64,000 nucleotides of DNA from Akebia trifoliata (taxonomy: Eukaryota; Streptophyta; Magnoliopsida; Ranunculales; Lardizabalaceae), in assembly GCA_017979445.1 (NCBI GenBank), contig CM030717.1, positions 14,556,086 to 14,620,085 of the forward strand. Reading direction: 5' to 3'. Below, in pieces: positions 42,801 through 56,340 of the stretch (the first letter of the stretch is position 1; every line of letters begins with the position of its first letter). The notes beneath the pieces were generated by a model that was not told the origin of the DNA, searched no databases, and saw nothing but the letters and a program-made list of their open reading frames with translations. A program made the position numbers and the translations under genes.

Positions 42801-45800
42801 CGGCAAATGCAAGGGCAGTATATTCTCCCAAGCTTAGGCCACAGGTAACATCTACAGAATCAATTATCTGCTGCCCTCCATCACGAGTACGCAGTACCTC
42901 AATTGCAGCTAGGCTGGTGACATAAATAGCAGGCTGCAAAGATACAATCAATCAAATGCTAAAGTGATGATCACCTGTTTTTGGAAAGCTGAAATTGAAC
43001 CCATGAACTCAACATTGCATTACAATAAGTCAACAAAGATATAGGTCCAACCATCCAAGCTCATTAAGGTTTCCATCACTGTAAATGTCCAAGATGAAAC
43101 TATAAATAGCAGAATTCCATAATGTCTCTTTAATTCTTGTAATAATTAAGTAAAATTCCAGTGGCTCTAACATGCAAGAGGGGGTCTAGACCATCCAGTT
43201 AACGGGCCTTACTAAGAAGAAAGTCATGCAGGGCCTAGACCCATAGCTCAGTTGGTTTGACACATTGCAAAGCAACTTAGAGGTCGTGGGTTCAAGTCCA
43301 GCTTACCTCTCAAAAAAGAAAGCTGTGCAGATCAGACGATCCTAACAAATTATCTCTTGTCGTCTCTGACTATGCAATGAAGCAATCAATAATATACAGT
43401 AAAGATTGTAAGTGGGGTTTATTGCTGATTCACGAGGCTTATGCCCCATGCTTTACGTTTTAGAAGTGCCAAGCCCCATGCCTCTACATCTAAGAACATT
43501 CCCATGAGGTGCAAAAAATACTGAACTATTGCAGTGACTGAAGAAATAAAGAATTATAAGCTGTGAGGCAGCGAGCTACCTGGCTTATAACTGTTGAATC
43601 CAGTTTTTCTTTTGGCCCATTGGCGCAAACATCCAGAAGATCAAAACTGAATTCAAGAAAAACATGTAAATTCAAATGAGATTTATTAGGCAATATTATA
43701 GGCACACAGAAATGATTACCATTTTCAAAACATGGAAGTTAGCATACATGATAGTTGATATTAACTAAGAACAGAACACTATAAAACAAATATTAAGTTG
43801 TCATACTTGATATTTATTCACCTTACCCAAGTATGTCATTTGCTTTATTGTACAAGTCAGCAGCAGCTGACACATGTTGAGCTTCCTTTCCCATTCCCAC
43901 AGCTTGTGCACCCTGAGAGACATGGTAATAGAATATGATATAGCATGCTCCAGATTTAAAAATTAGAAGCATCATGGTACACATTCCCATTCCAACTGAC
44001 TCCGTAAATGATGTTTGGATCGGCTGACCAACCCTACTACAAGAATTTCTGATTTAAGCAAACAGGATGCAATTCTCACATTACAAAGAGTTGGTCAAGT
44101 CAATTTCCAGATAAAATATATGATGTGACCTCCAGTGACACAATAAAGGAAACATGATTGAGATGACACTGGTGTTACTTGAATTTAGATTTTGGACTGA
44201 AAAAAATGAAAATTATCTCATTTTTTCCAATTCTTTTAGTCTATATGAAACATGTTTTTGGACTGCTTAACATACAATCCCAATTCAACAAATCATATTA
44301 CAAGAAAATTCCCTTTAAAAGAAAAGAAAATAACAATCAAGAAATATCATAATGCAGAGGGCTTACTATTTATTATCTTAAAAATTCAGTTTGAAGTTAA
44401 GAATGATACATTGTAGCCTTATATAAGACTTGAAAATAAATGTGTGTGGGCCCCCTTCTTTTATTTCTTCTTCTTTTTTTCTTTTTTTTTTTTTTTTTTT
44501 TAACATAAACATATGTATGTGCTTTCTCAACCTCATTCCTTTATTTTATTCATATCAATATTATTTCAAGATTTATTTCCGTTTAGAGAAAGTATCCTAG
44601 AAATTGCTTGGAATGCCATGACTAGGAGGATTTTTTCTGCCATGTGGAGGTTGGATACGGCCAGTCCAGACTTCCATCTGAGAGTAGCTTTCTGGATCGG
44701 TCAGTGGAGAAATGCACTTATGAGGATCATCCGCATAATGTCCCATGTTTTGAACATTCACCCCATGATTGGAAGCCAAGAAATATTTTGTTTTCTTTAA
44801 ATAAAAAATGAGGCTCTTTTTCCACATAGTTTCCCCTTCAGCTGAACCTTACCATGTGTAGAGGGTTGAGGTGGTAGAACAAGTGGACACCTTTGATCCC
44901 ACCACCTCAGCCGCCACATTTGAAAAAGCTGTCACAACAAGCTTCATGCACAGGGAACCCACCCGCTTCTTTTCATTTATATAAGCATGGGACATGAATT
45001 TGTTGCATATTTCTATAAATTCTCATCAAAATGCCTTTTTTTCCAAAATCTTCCTTTTTAACACATGTTCTTATCATTCATTTTCATCCAAAATATTGAT
45101 AAATGTACGTTTAGGAATGACCTTGCTTAATTGATGATATCACAAATTGCTTAAATCAATGTATTTAAATTTGCTATTGCATTATCCATTTGTACTTACA
45201 GAATTTCCGGTACCTTGATAGCACTTTATTTTGTGGTTTGTGATTTGTGATTTGCAAATCATTTGTTTTAATTCTATGAATGAAGATCACAATGAACACC
45301 TCAATTTTTCTATAAAATCATTTTATATATTCACCTACCTATCATTTACAATTTGAACATTTCATCCTTTGAAATTGAAAGGTCAGACAGACCCCATTCC
45401 CTATGTTGAATGCTGCCTGAGTGAACACAACTTGAAAAGATAGAGTTGCGACAGAGTAACTAGTCAACAAGCTATGACCAAATTCCTGGATTCTGATCGC
45501 AATTCAGTCATCAAGATACCTACTCAAGGATCACAAGTGCCAACAATTCAACACACCTTACTACATTTTTCCCAGAAACCCTAGCAATGCAAAACAAATC
45601 ACCCAAACAAAGACCATTAAAAAGCAATATTTCTTTCACAGATTTCACATTACAACAATTTACATCGAAAAATCAGTAAAGTTCCCATCTTTACTTGTTC
45701 AAACAAATCCATTAATGATATTATAAAAAAATTACAAGGAAATTTCAATAAACTTCATCCAAAAATAAGAAAAATTAGATTTTGCTTACTTGACCAGGAA

Positions 45801-46035
45801 AGAGAAAAGCACAAGTGGGCTTATAATCCAAAAACAAGGCATCGTCAACAGTAGTTTGAGATCCGATGGAAACGCTCATGAAAACCCGAGATTTATCAAG
45901 ACTTTTAGGGCTAAAACTTCGAAATCCATGTCTAAAACCAGCAAAGCTTGAAGAATTACGGCTCTTCAAAGAGTCGGACAGATTGGACGAGATCTTCTGA
46001 GTAGAAATCGAGGGAAGTAGAATCGAAGAGGACAT
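39806..46035 (-). CDS. MCAT: Malonyl-CoA:acyl carrier protein transacylase (10 exons)
   Basis: It transfers malonyl from CoA to ACP for fatty-acid synthesis in plastids. Exons: 45790-46035, 43827-43912, 43580-43646, 42791-42933, 41978-42026, 41722-41859, 41546-41626, 40198-40374, 40016-40102, 39806-39868. All introns are GT..AG, phases close, and the product is 378 residues from 46035. An in-frame ATG at 46122 would add 29 residues. The first ~65 residues are Ser-rich and basic, as in a plastid transit peptide. Then come FLFPGQGAQAVGMGKEA, CGLSLGEYTALAFAGAF with the catalytic Ser at ~167, and VAGAFHT with the catalytic His at ~280. Plant enzymes have Leu where bacterial FabD has His before that Ser (GHSLG), so this is normal. 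The end is AEIENIGA. Introns carry a transposon (40578-41485) and a SINE. Homology is unmistakable and the gene looks functional. Confidence 0.96.
40578..41485. mobile_element. Non-autonomous DNA transposon in MCAT intron 7
   Basis: The element starts TCAATGTTTTCAG and ends CTGAAAACATT, a short inverted repeat. It is flanked by ACTTGAAG (40570-40577 and 41486-41493), or TACTTGAAG if the last T is counted. An 8-bp duplication suggests hAT and a 9-bp one Mutator-like. Subterminal GAGGC/GCCTC motifs are frequent, including GGCTCGAGGCTTATGCCTCG, and the middle is AT-rich. There is no transposase. MCAT splice sites are untouched. Confidence 0.8.
43232..43315 (+). mobile_element. tRNA-derived SINE in MCAT intron 3
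   Basis: The unit contains CCCATAGCTCAGTTGGTTTG (A box) and GGTCGTGGGTTCAAGTCC (B box), then a short tail. Flanking AAGAAAGTCATGCAG (43217-43231) and AAGAAAGCTGTGCAG (43316-43330) agree at 12 of 15 positions and are a likely aged target duplication. It is the same family as the copies at 8276 and 9604 and is antisense to MCAT. Confidence 0.75.
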
Positions 46036-47107
46036 CGTTGTAAATCGAAGAAAGTGAGAGACAGAGAAGGTGGGGAAGGAATGGAGTGCGTAGGACAAGA
46101 GATTGATGGAGAGGGAGATCATGCATTTAAAGATTATAGCCTTAAAGGATACACCTGGCGTAAGTTAGCGGAGTTTACGAAGTAGAAGCATAGAAGTGGT
46201 TGGAGATAGCAAGAAAAAATGGAAGAACCAGCCAACGGTATTTTCAGGCATAATTTGCCCTAGAAGAAAACGGGTCGGGTATATGAAACGGATTTGGATA
46301 ATGAGACGGCATAGGGGTGTTCAACCGGGCAACCCGGACCAGATAGAAACCAGTTTACCGGGTTTTGGTTTGGTCTAAGGGTAAACCAGAACCTGGACCG
46401 ATCCGACCGGTTTTCGGTTATCCGGACCAGTTGTGTGTATGTTAACCCGAACCCCACCCGAAAACCACTTAACTGGGTTGGGAATTGTCCGGTTTCACAC
46501 ACTCCGATTTTCGACCCAAAATTCGTATAATTTATATAAAAAAATTCCTAATTGAAATACATACTTGAAATGCAACAAAAAAAAAATTATAAAGATGAAA
46601 AAAAAATAAAAAATTAGAAAAATTCAAACAACTACTCTTTATTGACCATTGATTCAAACTAATCAGAAATTGTAATTTACAAATATTATTCAAACTAAAT
46701 AAAGATTGAATAAATACTCTTAATCAAACTAAAATTACAAGGATTGAATAATAATTATCAAAAATGAAAAATAAACAACTAATAAATAAGTTGGGTATTA
46801 CAAATATCAATTATTCTCCTTGTTCAAAATGATTCAAACTTCAAAATTATATAAAAAATAAAAATAAAAATATTATACAAATTAAAAAGGAGAGGATCGC
46901 ATCCCAACTAGGTTGGTATCCACTCGCCTATCTTTCATTTGTACTCGACCCTAAATGAATGAAATGAAAAATGCTCATATTATTAAATTTCACTTTCTCC
47001 AATCTCATTTTCCAATATTTGAATTTCCCTTTCTTGTTTTCTATTTTTCAATGAAATACCAATCCTTCAAACAAACCAAGGTTTGCACAGTCTCTAGCAA
47101 GAAATGA
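46036..47107. other. Upstream region of MCAT and a CCGG-rich repeat
   Basis: The first ~200 bp should hold the MCAT 5' UTR and promoter. From about 46310 to 46500 lies a repeat-like block beginning AGGGGTGTTCAACCGGGC, with many CCGG and ACCCGAACC motifs and internal inversions; it resembles the end of a hAT-type element. The rest is AT-rich without a gene. Confidence 0.45.
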
Positions 47108-49819
47108 CACTACAAAATATGAGATTTTTTTTTAGGTGGTTTTAAACTTCCACCAATTTCATGAAAACCGCCTCCAATATATATAAGGACAGTTTAGTCA
47201 AATCACCCATTATAGTGGCATCGCTAATTACTTTTAACTGCCAAGTAAGGATAGTTTTAAAACCGCCTCCGAATATGATTTAAGGGCAGTTTTTATATTT
47301 TTATAGACTATTTAAAAACCACCCTTAATAATAAAAATTTAATGGCAGTTTTAAAACCACCTTTAAAAAATATGATGTAAGGGCGGTTTTTATATTATTA
47401 GAGGCTATTTGAAAACCGCCTTGAATTAATTTCTATAATTAAATAGATTAACTATATTCGACAGATTAAAACCACCCTTAAGACAATATATTTTTTTTTA
47501 AATAAATATTATTTTAGGTGATTCAAAACCGCCTATAATGTTGTAAAAAAAATTTATTAAAATTTTCGTTTCAAAATAAAACCTATAATTATATAAAGAA
47601 AAAGAGCTGTTATTGACATCCCAAATTTCACTTATCACATTTCAATTTCTTAAGAAATGTTATTGGCACCCCACATTTTACTTATTATAATGCAATTAAG
47701 TATCACATCATAATTATAATAAAACATAACATTCACATTATAAAATATACAAGACTTAGTTCTTAAAATGATAAACCAAATACTAATTAAAAAACTTACA
47801 TTGTAAACAAAGAAAATAAAATTAAAAAATAAAAAATCAGCTACTCAAATATGGTCCTTCAACATTGTTGTACTCCCATACTTAATTATGAACACCCTAA
47901 TACACTACCTGCGGTCAGTAAAAATTCATAGGAACATAATCAACATCTAAACAAATACTATAAAAACCATGTAAAAGATCTGATATGTGAGTGTAAGGTT
48001 GCAATGCAAATTGATTCCTACTAGAGTAGTAATTTTCAATAGAAAAACATATATGCAAATCAAATAAAGAGTTAGGGTAGATTCATCAAGCCATGAGTAC
48101 ACATCTATCGAAAATGCATCCAACACATGGACTAAGTACAAACACATAAGTCCAAATTTTCTTGTAAATATATGAGACTAAATGCATGCATGTAAAATTT
48201 ACAGTTTCAAAGAATGGATGCATATTAATATATCTTTAGAATCCACTTTTTTGGTCATGAAATCGTCAACAAGACCAACTTTTCAAATGAGAAATACTCA
48301 AGCCAGGACAAGGCACAAAGGAGCATATATGACAAAATATGAGATTTTTTAAAGGTAGTTTTAAAATTATAAGACCAAAAGCTAAAAAGAGCATGCGAAG
48401 CAAAAAAATAAAAAAGCTGAAAGGAATAACAAAAGCAAAGAGACTATAAAGATTGTACTTAAAAAAATTTGATAACTTTTTCAACTAATTGTTGTTGCTC
48501 AAAGGTACTTTGGTTTCCATGCAAAGTGAAAATTGAAGACCAAGATTGCAAAAGAAAACAATAATTCGTAAAAAGAAAGAAGATACAATAACGACACATC
48601 GTATCAAAGGGGTGCAAAGGTTGTAATAATGTCAATTCCACTAGCAATATTCCTACCTGTTTAGCTAATAATGTCATAGTCCAATCTTCATCGCCACCTT
48701 CTTATCGACAATGAAAGCATATCCTTTTCAACGTTAGTTATTTTAACCTGGATCACACATCAAATAATAAGAGTTTAACCAAAATAATGGTTATAAAACA
48801 AGAAGATATGGTTTTTCCTATAGAAATCATAAGCAGATCATTGTTTCAATTTCAAAAGGAAGAGTTTCCCTTGGATGACTGTTAACAGTCTGACTAACAT
48901 TTCCTGCACTGCTAGAATACAACACTTCCAGTCAAAAGAGGATAATTAAACTTGGAATGAGATATGTCACATCCAATAATGATGTAATCTCATGACTGCC
49001 AAATTTTTATCAGTCTAAATTTATCTCAGGTTCAATGATATTACCTTCTATGGGGGGTCATAGTACACCCCCCATCTAAAACCCCACCTTTTTGAAATGG
49101 TGGGGTTATTTTTGATTTTTTAATAATGTTCATGCTAGGCCAATAACATGGTATCGCATTATTATGCCAATTAACATCTTCGGTTGAAGATAACATCTTG
49201 AGTTTTATATGGTTGTGATAATTGAAAACAATGTGTGTAACTTTCTATTCTACCTCGCAAATAGAAAGTGAACCAGCTCTGATCCAAGCACAAAACAAAA
49301 TTTTTCCCATTTAAAATAATTCAGAAAATAGATATACTCATGTCTCCATAGTAGCTATTGTGTTGCTTCATGTAGTTTCTTAAGGAATTAAAATCTTTAA
49401 TTCAAGTTTTTCCTTTTCTGATAAATAACTTTGGGGCCCCACTCCCTTTGTATGTTGTATTTAACAATTAGCATCGATCTTTTTATAGTTTTATACACAT
49501 CTACCTTTTTCTACCCTACAAACTAAAACATATTTTCAATAAACCTTTGAATTAGATTAGGGAACCTCTCATTCCTTTATAACATATCTACTACTACAAA
49601 GTTCTCAAAAATCTCAATAGAAAGATCAATATGAACCTATACAGGTATCATGTAGAATCAGTAATTTCAGAAAAAATGTACAGCATCATACTATGCTTAA
49701 TAAAATAAATGAAATAATGATGTTGGGAACATAAGCATCATAGCTAACACTAATATAAATACTAATCGAAAATTAATAATGAAATGCAAACAACTGCAAT
49801 TTACCTAGGCCTTTGATGG

Positions 49820-49955
49820 GGCTTCCTAAGCCACCTTTTTGGTGCCCTTAACAGGGCCTTGTTGATTAGCTAGGCTAGCAACGATGTTGTCCAATGAACA
49901 TAAAGTGAAGGAACCAAATGCCTCATGAGATCTCATCCAATCAGTTGATGTCCTA
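49820..49955 (-). pseudogene. Coding-like relic inside the CACTA element
   Basis: On the - strand one frame reads about 40 residues of ordinary amino-acid composition (STDWMRSHEAFGSF, LCSLDNIVASLANQQG, PVKGTKKVA) before a stop, in otherwise AT-rich DNA. I do not recognise the family. It could be a captured host exon or a remnant of an element protein. Confidence 0.3.
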
Positions 49956-50717
49956 TAATCAGCCTCAGAAAAATAGCATAAAGATATCTGTTAAGTCTAA
50001 ATAAACTATTAAGCTCCATAGAATTATTATCGATCCCATAATTTTCCTTTCTTTAGTATTTCCTTCACAATAAATTCCATTGTTGATTAAAGATACATGC
50101 TATAAATAAAATCATTTCCCTAAAACAGTTCACAGTGTCTATTTGTGGATAAACTGGACTTGATCCACTTCATATTGTCTTATAGACCCAAAAAAGGACA
50201 CAAACCCAAAAAGGTAAAGAAGACTTCAATCACCTAAAAGCTATTAATTATATTAAAAAGAAGAAAAATGGGAAAAAAGAATCAAATGGTTTCTCAACAT
50301 TTAAATCAGATTGCCTAAGGCAGATTTAACCAACCCTTCATACAAATCACATAGTTGCCCTATATAGTTTAATAAATGATGTCAGCCACAAAAATTTAGA
50401 AGGAGCACCACTTTACAATAATTGATTGAGTATGGGGCCCTATATGCATGGTTTAAAAAAATTAGTCTCCTAATTAAAAAAAAAAAAAAGTGATCATACA
50501 AGCACACGAGTAACAAGCAATGAGGTCTAAACCTAAGAAGATAAATTGAGAAGTACAAATAAAATAATAAAGTAAGATCTACACCACATTCTTGTAAAGA
50601 AATCAAAATTGCTAGCCATAACTAGAGTAACTTTAATGGCCCCCAACAGGCTTCCATTGCATATTGACATAGCATGGTACACTACCTATCCCTGAACTAG
50701 AATGACTAACACTATGA

Positions 50718-50751
50718 ACTGGTTGAAGTGTTGATCAACACTTCAACCAGT
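50718..50751. repeat. 34-bp perfect palindrome
   Basis: The sequence ACTGGTTGAAGTGTTGA is followed at once by its exact reverse complement, with no spacer (centre at 50734/50735, within TGATCA). It lies inside the CACTA element. Confidence 0.95.
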
Positions 50752-53700
50752 CAACAAAAGCTCACCTTTGGCAGATTAAAGCTCTGGGAAAAATACTTGA
50801 CACTAAGTAAACTCCAACCTTGGTGTCAAATTATACATGGTTAGAAAGAATGGTTGTGCATATCCCATCAATGTGTCAAAAATACAATTTTTCTCATCTA
50901 AGCCATAACCTTAGATAGAAACTACAGTGCTTTGAGTTGTGTGTAGGCAGCATTTCAAACTCTAGAAGAGTGAAGTTATCTAAGTTGGGAAGGTGGACAT
51001 TGAAGAAACTAGGAGTGGTTGGCCTTGAAAAGAAAGGAGATTGTTGGTAACTTACCTTAGTATTCCCCTATGAACCAAAAGAATAATAGAAATCTTCATC
51101 TTCATTGAGTTATAAAATGGTAACTCACTGCAATTATCATGCCACTTGATTAAACCTACTGTAATAGCATCCCTACAACAAATAAGTCGAGATGTAAGAG
51201 TCCAAAGTACATGATGGCAGAACTTCTACGATGGATAAATTAAATAATAAACATAATAAGGAAAAAAGAAAACAAATTTTATTAAAACAACAATCACCAA
51301 AAGTCATTTATGTGATATTTCCAAGCTTTTGCTACCAAAAATTACACACAGAAAGTGGGCATCCATTATACATTATCTATAATTATGAAAGCAATCGCCT
51401 ATGACAGTTCAAACCCAAACTTGGTTTTGGATAACAGTAGCTAGCATAATGGAGTTAGAATACTTTCAAAAATTAAAACTAATGGTACATATTGATGTCA
51501 TACCTAATCATATTGATGTCATCTGCACAGATGGATACAAGGAATGGATCAAATATTACTTGAATAAAGTTTAATCATTGGGCATTTTTCAAAAAAGATA
51601 CCATCACTATGAAATTCCAATTTCAAGATAAAATTTTCCATAACTAAAAAAAATAAATAACCAATTGAAAAGCAAAGTGTGTGTGCCTATATGTGTGTGT
51701 TCATGTCATTGCACTTAAAAACACCAAATCTTCAAAAAAGATCTCCCACAAGTCTCAATTGATTGAAGACAGAGAAAATAAAGTAGACTTCATCTTGTTG
51801 AGTAGGTTATATTGTTAAATGTACAACTTTTTTGCTAAGACTGTTTGACCATGATTTTGGATAGTTTAGGACTCTACCGTAAGATTGTTCTCTCTTGTTT
51901 CTTTGAGACATACAAATGAACTAAATAGAAGCCTCTCTCATTCTTTTTCATATTTACTAGTTTCTTCTTTTCTGTTATTTGCTTGGGGGTACTATAACAT
52001 TGTTAAGTTTGCATGAGTTATGTGACATGAAGTATTACCTTCGTGACTTTCCGCAATAGTGACTGTTGAATCATGACAATAGACAACCACCCACCAATTG
52101 CAAGGGATGAAGATGCTTTAGGAAAACACTTCTAAAGCATGCCTCAGCCGATTGACATAATTAATCAATAAGTTTACTCTTTCTGTACTTAATTTACAAA
52201 TTTGTGGTACTTTCATTACATTCTCTGTTTATAATATAGTAATACAACTATGGACTTAAAACAGGATTTGGGTTTAGCGTATTTTATAAGTACGTATTTC
52301 TTTGGTTTGGTATTTTGTCGATTCGTTTATCCATACCATACATCATATATTTTGTAGTAGAACACATGCAATTGCAGCCAATATCAAGTACATGATACAT
52401 TAAAAGTGAACTTAGATTAGTTAACTACACTGAAAATTTGTATAAAAAGTATATAAATAAAATCTGAAAAATATTTTTCAAGATTCATTTGAACTAGTGG
52501 ATTAGCATGTGCTAGGCACATGGCATAGAACATACAAAATTATTAGAAAATGAGTTATCTTAGTTTTAAGGTGAAAGTCACATCATCCATTCTTCAATCT
52601 AATCCCCTTTTTTTTTTTCTCCAAGCAAGTTATAAAAACAAAAAAGTACATAATCAATCTCTTAAAAGTAATTTTCAGGATTTGTTTGAAAAAGTGGGTT
52701 AGTATGTGCTAGGAATGTGATTATGACATGGTGTCAAGCACGATAAATTCTTAGAAAATACAGTCTCCTTGTTACATAGTTTTAAGTGACTAAATAAGCC
52801 CCTAAAGTCTCTTCATCCATTATTCTATCTTCTCTTATTTTTCTTCACCATATACAAATCTATCCTTACAAAGGGTGACTTAACATGGAATACATGAAAA
52901 CCCAAATCCATCATTGATTGAATCTCATCGGAAAGAACAAAAAAGTGAAGAAAGAAGTTCATCTAAAAAGATGAAACATGTCTACACTGATCTATATCTG
53001 TATTTTCATCACTACAAAATCCAATAAAGTTGATATATTTGTATTCCTTGAATAGTATATAATACATTAAATACAAAAAGATGACATTATTTTTGGAGGC
53101 GTGAATAAGGTCATACATCAATTTGAGTTCAAAAGCTTGCAACACTAACATAACAGTTTTATATCTTCAAATATATGATACTGGAGTAACGGGTACAAAA
53201 AACAATGAAGCATGCAACCAATTTTATTAGGAATTGAAGTGGTAGTGTTATATATACCTTTCCTTTTGCATGACTAACATATTCTTTACAATACACCCAC
53301 AAAATTACTCCACAGAATCATAACAGAATGAAAGATTTAGCTCAACTATAAGTCCTTCAGCTTATTTCTCAAACAAGAAAAAGAAGAAACCCTTTCAGGA
53401 GGATATTCAAATAACCTGAACAACACAAAGCAGTTGGTATGAAAATTTCAAGTGATATATAGCAAAAAAACAGGTTTAGGCAAACATATCACCATCGCTA
53501 GCAAGCCCATAAAAAATTAGTCCAATCTCATACAAACATTCATAAAATGAGCCAAGAGCATCTCCTTTCATAATGAGAGCATCATCAAATTCACATACTA
53601 TCATATACAGATGACAAGCATGATTCCTTGCCAAATACATTGATACCCGATATATATTCGATCTACACAAAATTTGTTAGAAAAACTAACTTTTACAATG

Positions 53701-55835
53701 GAGGGAAGAGATTTCCATATGAGAAGGAAATGTAAAGAATAAAATATAAGAATGGACCACAACCACAGTCGGCCCAAAAACGTTGCATACTTTAATCCTG
53801 AATTAAGTAACTCCAATTATCAATGAACTCTAAAATTTAGCTCCCTAAAATCATTCCTTATCCATGCCAAGTCAATAAGATATGACTAGAATATCTCAAT
53901 ACTTTTTTTTTCTGGCTAGGAGGGAATATCTGAATATCTGTTTTTGAAAATCTAGGGCTTTAGTTCCTTCTAAAGATCTGAACAAAAAATGTAAGGTAGA
54001 ACCTTCCACAACTAGTAATAGCTACAACCAATGAACTCACAACACGTTACTTTACTCTCTTTATACAATATGAAAAAATCCCAAATTTGACAGTCTTAAG
54101 CAGTCAAATTTCATAAAATTCAACGGACCAAGAGATCGAATTGGTGTCAAATTTTTCATTGTCAAATTTACTTTTTTGACTAGTCAAAACTATCAAATTA
54201 ATGAAGGATGGGAGAAATTTGACAACTTTATGCTGTCAAATATAAGAACATCAAGAATTTCAACGGTCCTAGACCGTTAAAATTCAGTTTCTAAATTTTG
54301 TAAGCCTTAGCCCATCAAATTTTTTATGTCAAAATTTCTAGTTTTCATGTAGTGTTAGCTCTTTGAGGTGGTCCTATTAGAATCTATTGTTCTTATTGCT
54401 ACTAGCTCGATGTAGTAAGTTTGTATCTCAAAATGGTAATGCTTTATATCTTTACAAGTGAAGTATGTTATCTTCTCATACTCGACTTTACTAACATGAT
54501 GCACTCAGTCATCAGTTCATATCTATCACAAAATATAAATAGAAGAACTTGATATAGTTTTACTCACTTACACTTTTTTATCATTTCCCACTCACTTACA
54601 TTCTTAGTATAGTTTTCCCCTCCTTAGTAGAATCCTTATTAGAAATTGGGACTTTCAAAATGAAAACTCACATTTGAATTTCTATTTTGATATCATTTAC
54701 CTAAATCATTCCCACTATGTTCTTCTCTACTATTGTTTCATCAGATTTTTGTTTTCTGAAATAGACCAGATTACTAATGCATTATGAAGAATCATAATGA
54801 TTCAAATTAAAGCTATGTTTACAAGTTCAAGCCTACTTATCATAGGTAATTTACTCTGCCCAACACTAGAAAGCTCAACACTCCAATGTTTGATCATAAT
54901 ACCAAACCAACCCAAATTAGAACCAAGTCCTATGGATCTCCCTCACTGATGGCAGTTCAACCACTTCTAAGAATCCTCTTCACAGGTGGATTCCACACAA
55001 CAACATTGCCCAACAGTTCACATTAGACCTCACCGTAGAACTACAATTAGGTTCGTTTGCTATCAATCCAGATAAAAATAACAAAAATCCCTAAAAACAA
55101 AAGCAGTCAATTTGTCACTCATCTACTGATAGATTCTTGTTAGATGCATTAACAAAAACAACCAGATCAAGAGCAAAAAATAGATTGAAAAAAAAAATTA
55201 TAAAAGGTTTTCTTACATTTTCCCTTAAAAGAAAATTATAAAATCTTAATTTGAGATTAGGGTTTGGATTCAATTCAAGTGATAAGAAGAGAGTGGGAAA
55301 CCTTATGAATCTTGATAATGAGATTAAGAAAAGATTTCTTTTGAGATTGAGATCAAGAGCAAAAGAAGATTGCTTGCTTTCTTTATTAAAACAAGATCAA
55401 AAGAAGATTTTCGTTAGGGTTTGGGGTACTAATCTTGAGGGGGTTTTGAGGATTCCTTCTACGAAAGTAACGTTCATTGTGTTAGGGTTTCAATTTCTTA
55501 GAAAAAGTAGAAGCTATGCAACCACGAGACCAAGTTTTGATTCTGAAACTTGCATAAAAAATGGAGGAGACCGAGTTTTGATTCCGTAAAAAATTGATAT
55601 TAGAGAAGGAGAAGATTTAAGAGAATAGCCAACCAAGATCAAAAAGTTAGGATTCAAGTAAGAGAGAGAGAGGAAGAGTTCTTCGTTCTTCAATGGCGTT
55701 TCCAACGAAACTACCTCTAAACCTCGTTCTTCAATGGCATTTACAACAAAACTACCTCTAAAAAGCCATATATTGACTCTTTAAGAAAATCGCCCAAAAA
55801 TAGAGCATCTAAAAACCCTCGGTTTTGTAGTGTGA

Positions 55836-55960
55836 CTCCAATACATAGAGAGAGTTCTTCCACTTGTACTAAAAGTCAATTCCAAGGCAAAACATAAATT
55901 GTTAATAAATCACATGTCAATAAGGAAAGCATTCGATATTATCTTCAACTTTTTAACTTT
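55836..55960. other. Short flank of the CACTA element
   Basis: The sequence is AT-rich. Its last part may still belong to the hAT relic that follows on the - strand. No separate gene. Confidence 0.4.
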
Positions 55961-56340
55961 TCAACTTTTTACTAAATTAAAATTTTCATTTTCAAGTAAA
56001 TGTAATGGATCAGATTCTAAATATTGGTTTAGTTCTTTAGAGAAATTTTGTTTAGACCTTCCTTTTAATAATAATTCACTCATTTTAGAAGTAGAAGAAG
56101 AACTAACAGAATACGGTACAACATTATTATTTTTTACACCTAACATACATTCATAATGATCATAAATTTGAAATAAATCTAGTTTAAACATCAATAATTT
56201 TTCAATCACAAGAGTTTCATCATTAATGTAATTAAGATCTAAAATAACTTTTAAGACGAAGAATTTATAAAGAGGTTCCATAATTGAAGAAAGAACAATT
56301 TTAGTGGAAACATCAAGCCAATATTTATCATACTTTACAT
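55961..56340 (-). pseudogene. hAT transposase fragment
   Basis: On the - strand the sequence reads KYDKYWLDV just upstream of the open frame, then STKIVLSSIMEPLYKFFVLK and, after an acidic/serine stretch, KELNQYLES near the C-terminal side. This follows the hAT transposase pattern (K-F-x-K-Y-W, the LDPRxK segment, and the ELxxYL motif at the start of the C-terminal dimerisation region). Key residues of LDPRYK have changed to MEPLYK. Only ~125 residues remain, and the fragment is cut at 56340 by another element's sequence. Confidence 0.7.

Larger units (their letters stand above)
47108..55832. mobile_element. CACTA (En/Spm-type) transposon, 8.7 kb, no recognisable transposase
   Basis: The left end is CACTACAAAATATGAGATT. 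The right end, inverted, is CACTACAAAACCGAGGGTTT. Both are flanked by the same 3 bp TGA (47105-47107 and 55833-55835), the duplication size of CACTA elements. The left subterminal region (about 47140-47560) has many copies of AAAACCGCC or its inverse GGCGGTTTT in both orientations, as expected for transposase-binding repeats. A second, end-like CAAAATATGAGATTTTTTAA at about 48335 suggests an internal duplication. No long frame with transposase similarity is seen on either strand. A CACTA-like end (TTTTCATGTAGTG, about 54345) suggests a nested relic. Confidence 0.75.

Noticed and set aside
43232..43315. Functional tRNA gene
   Set aside because: A and B boxes are present, but the acceptor ends do not pair and the anticodon arm is not formed. 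Flanking duplications point to a SINE.
55251..55589. 112-codon basic frame near the right end of the CACTA element
   Set aside because: No domain or splice context is visible, and the frame also runs against low-complexity leucine-rich sequence on the other strand.
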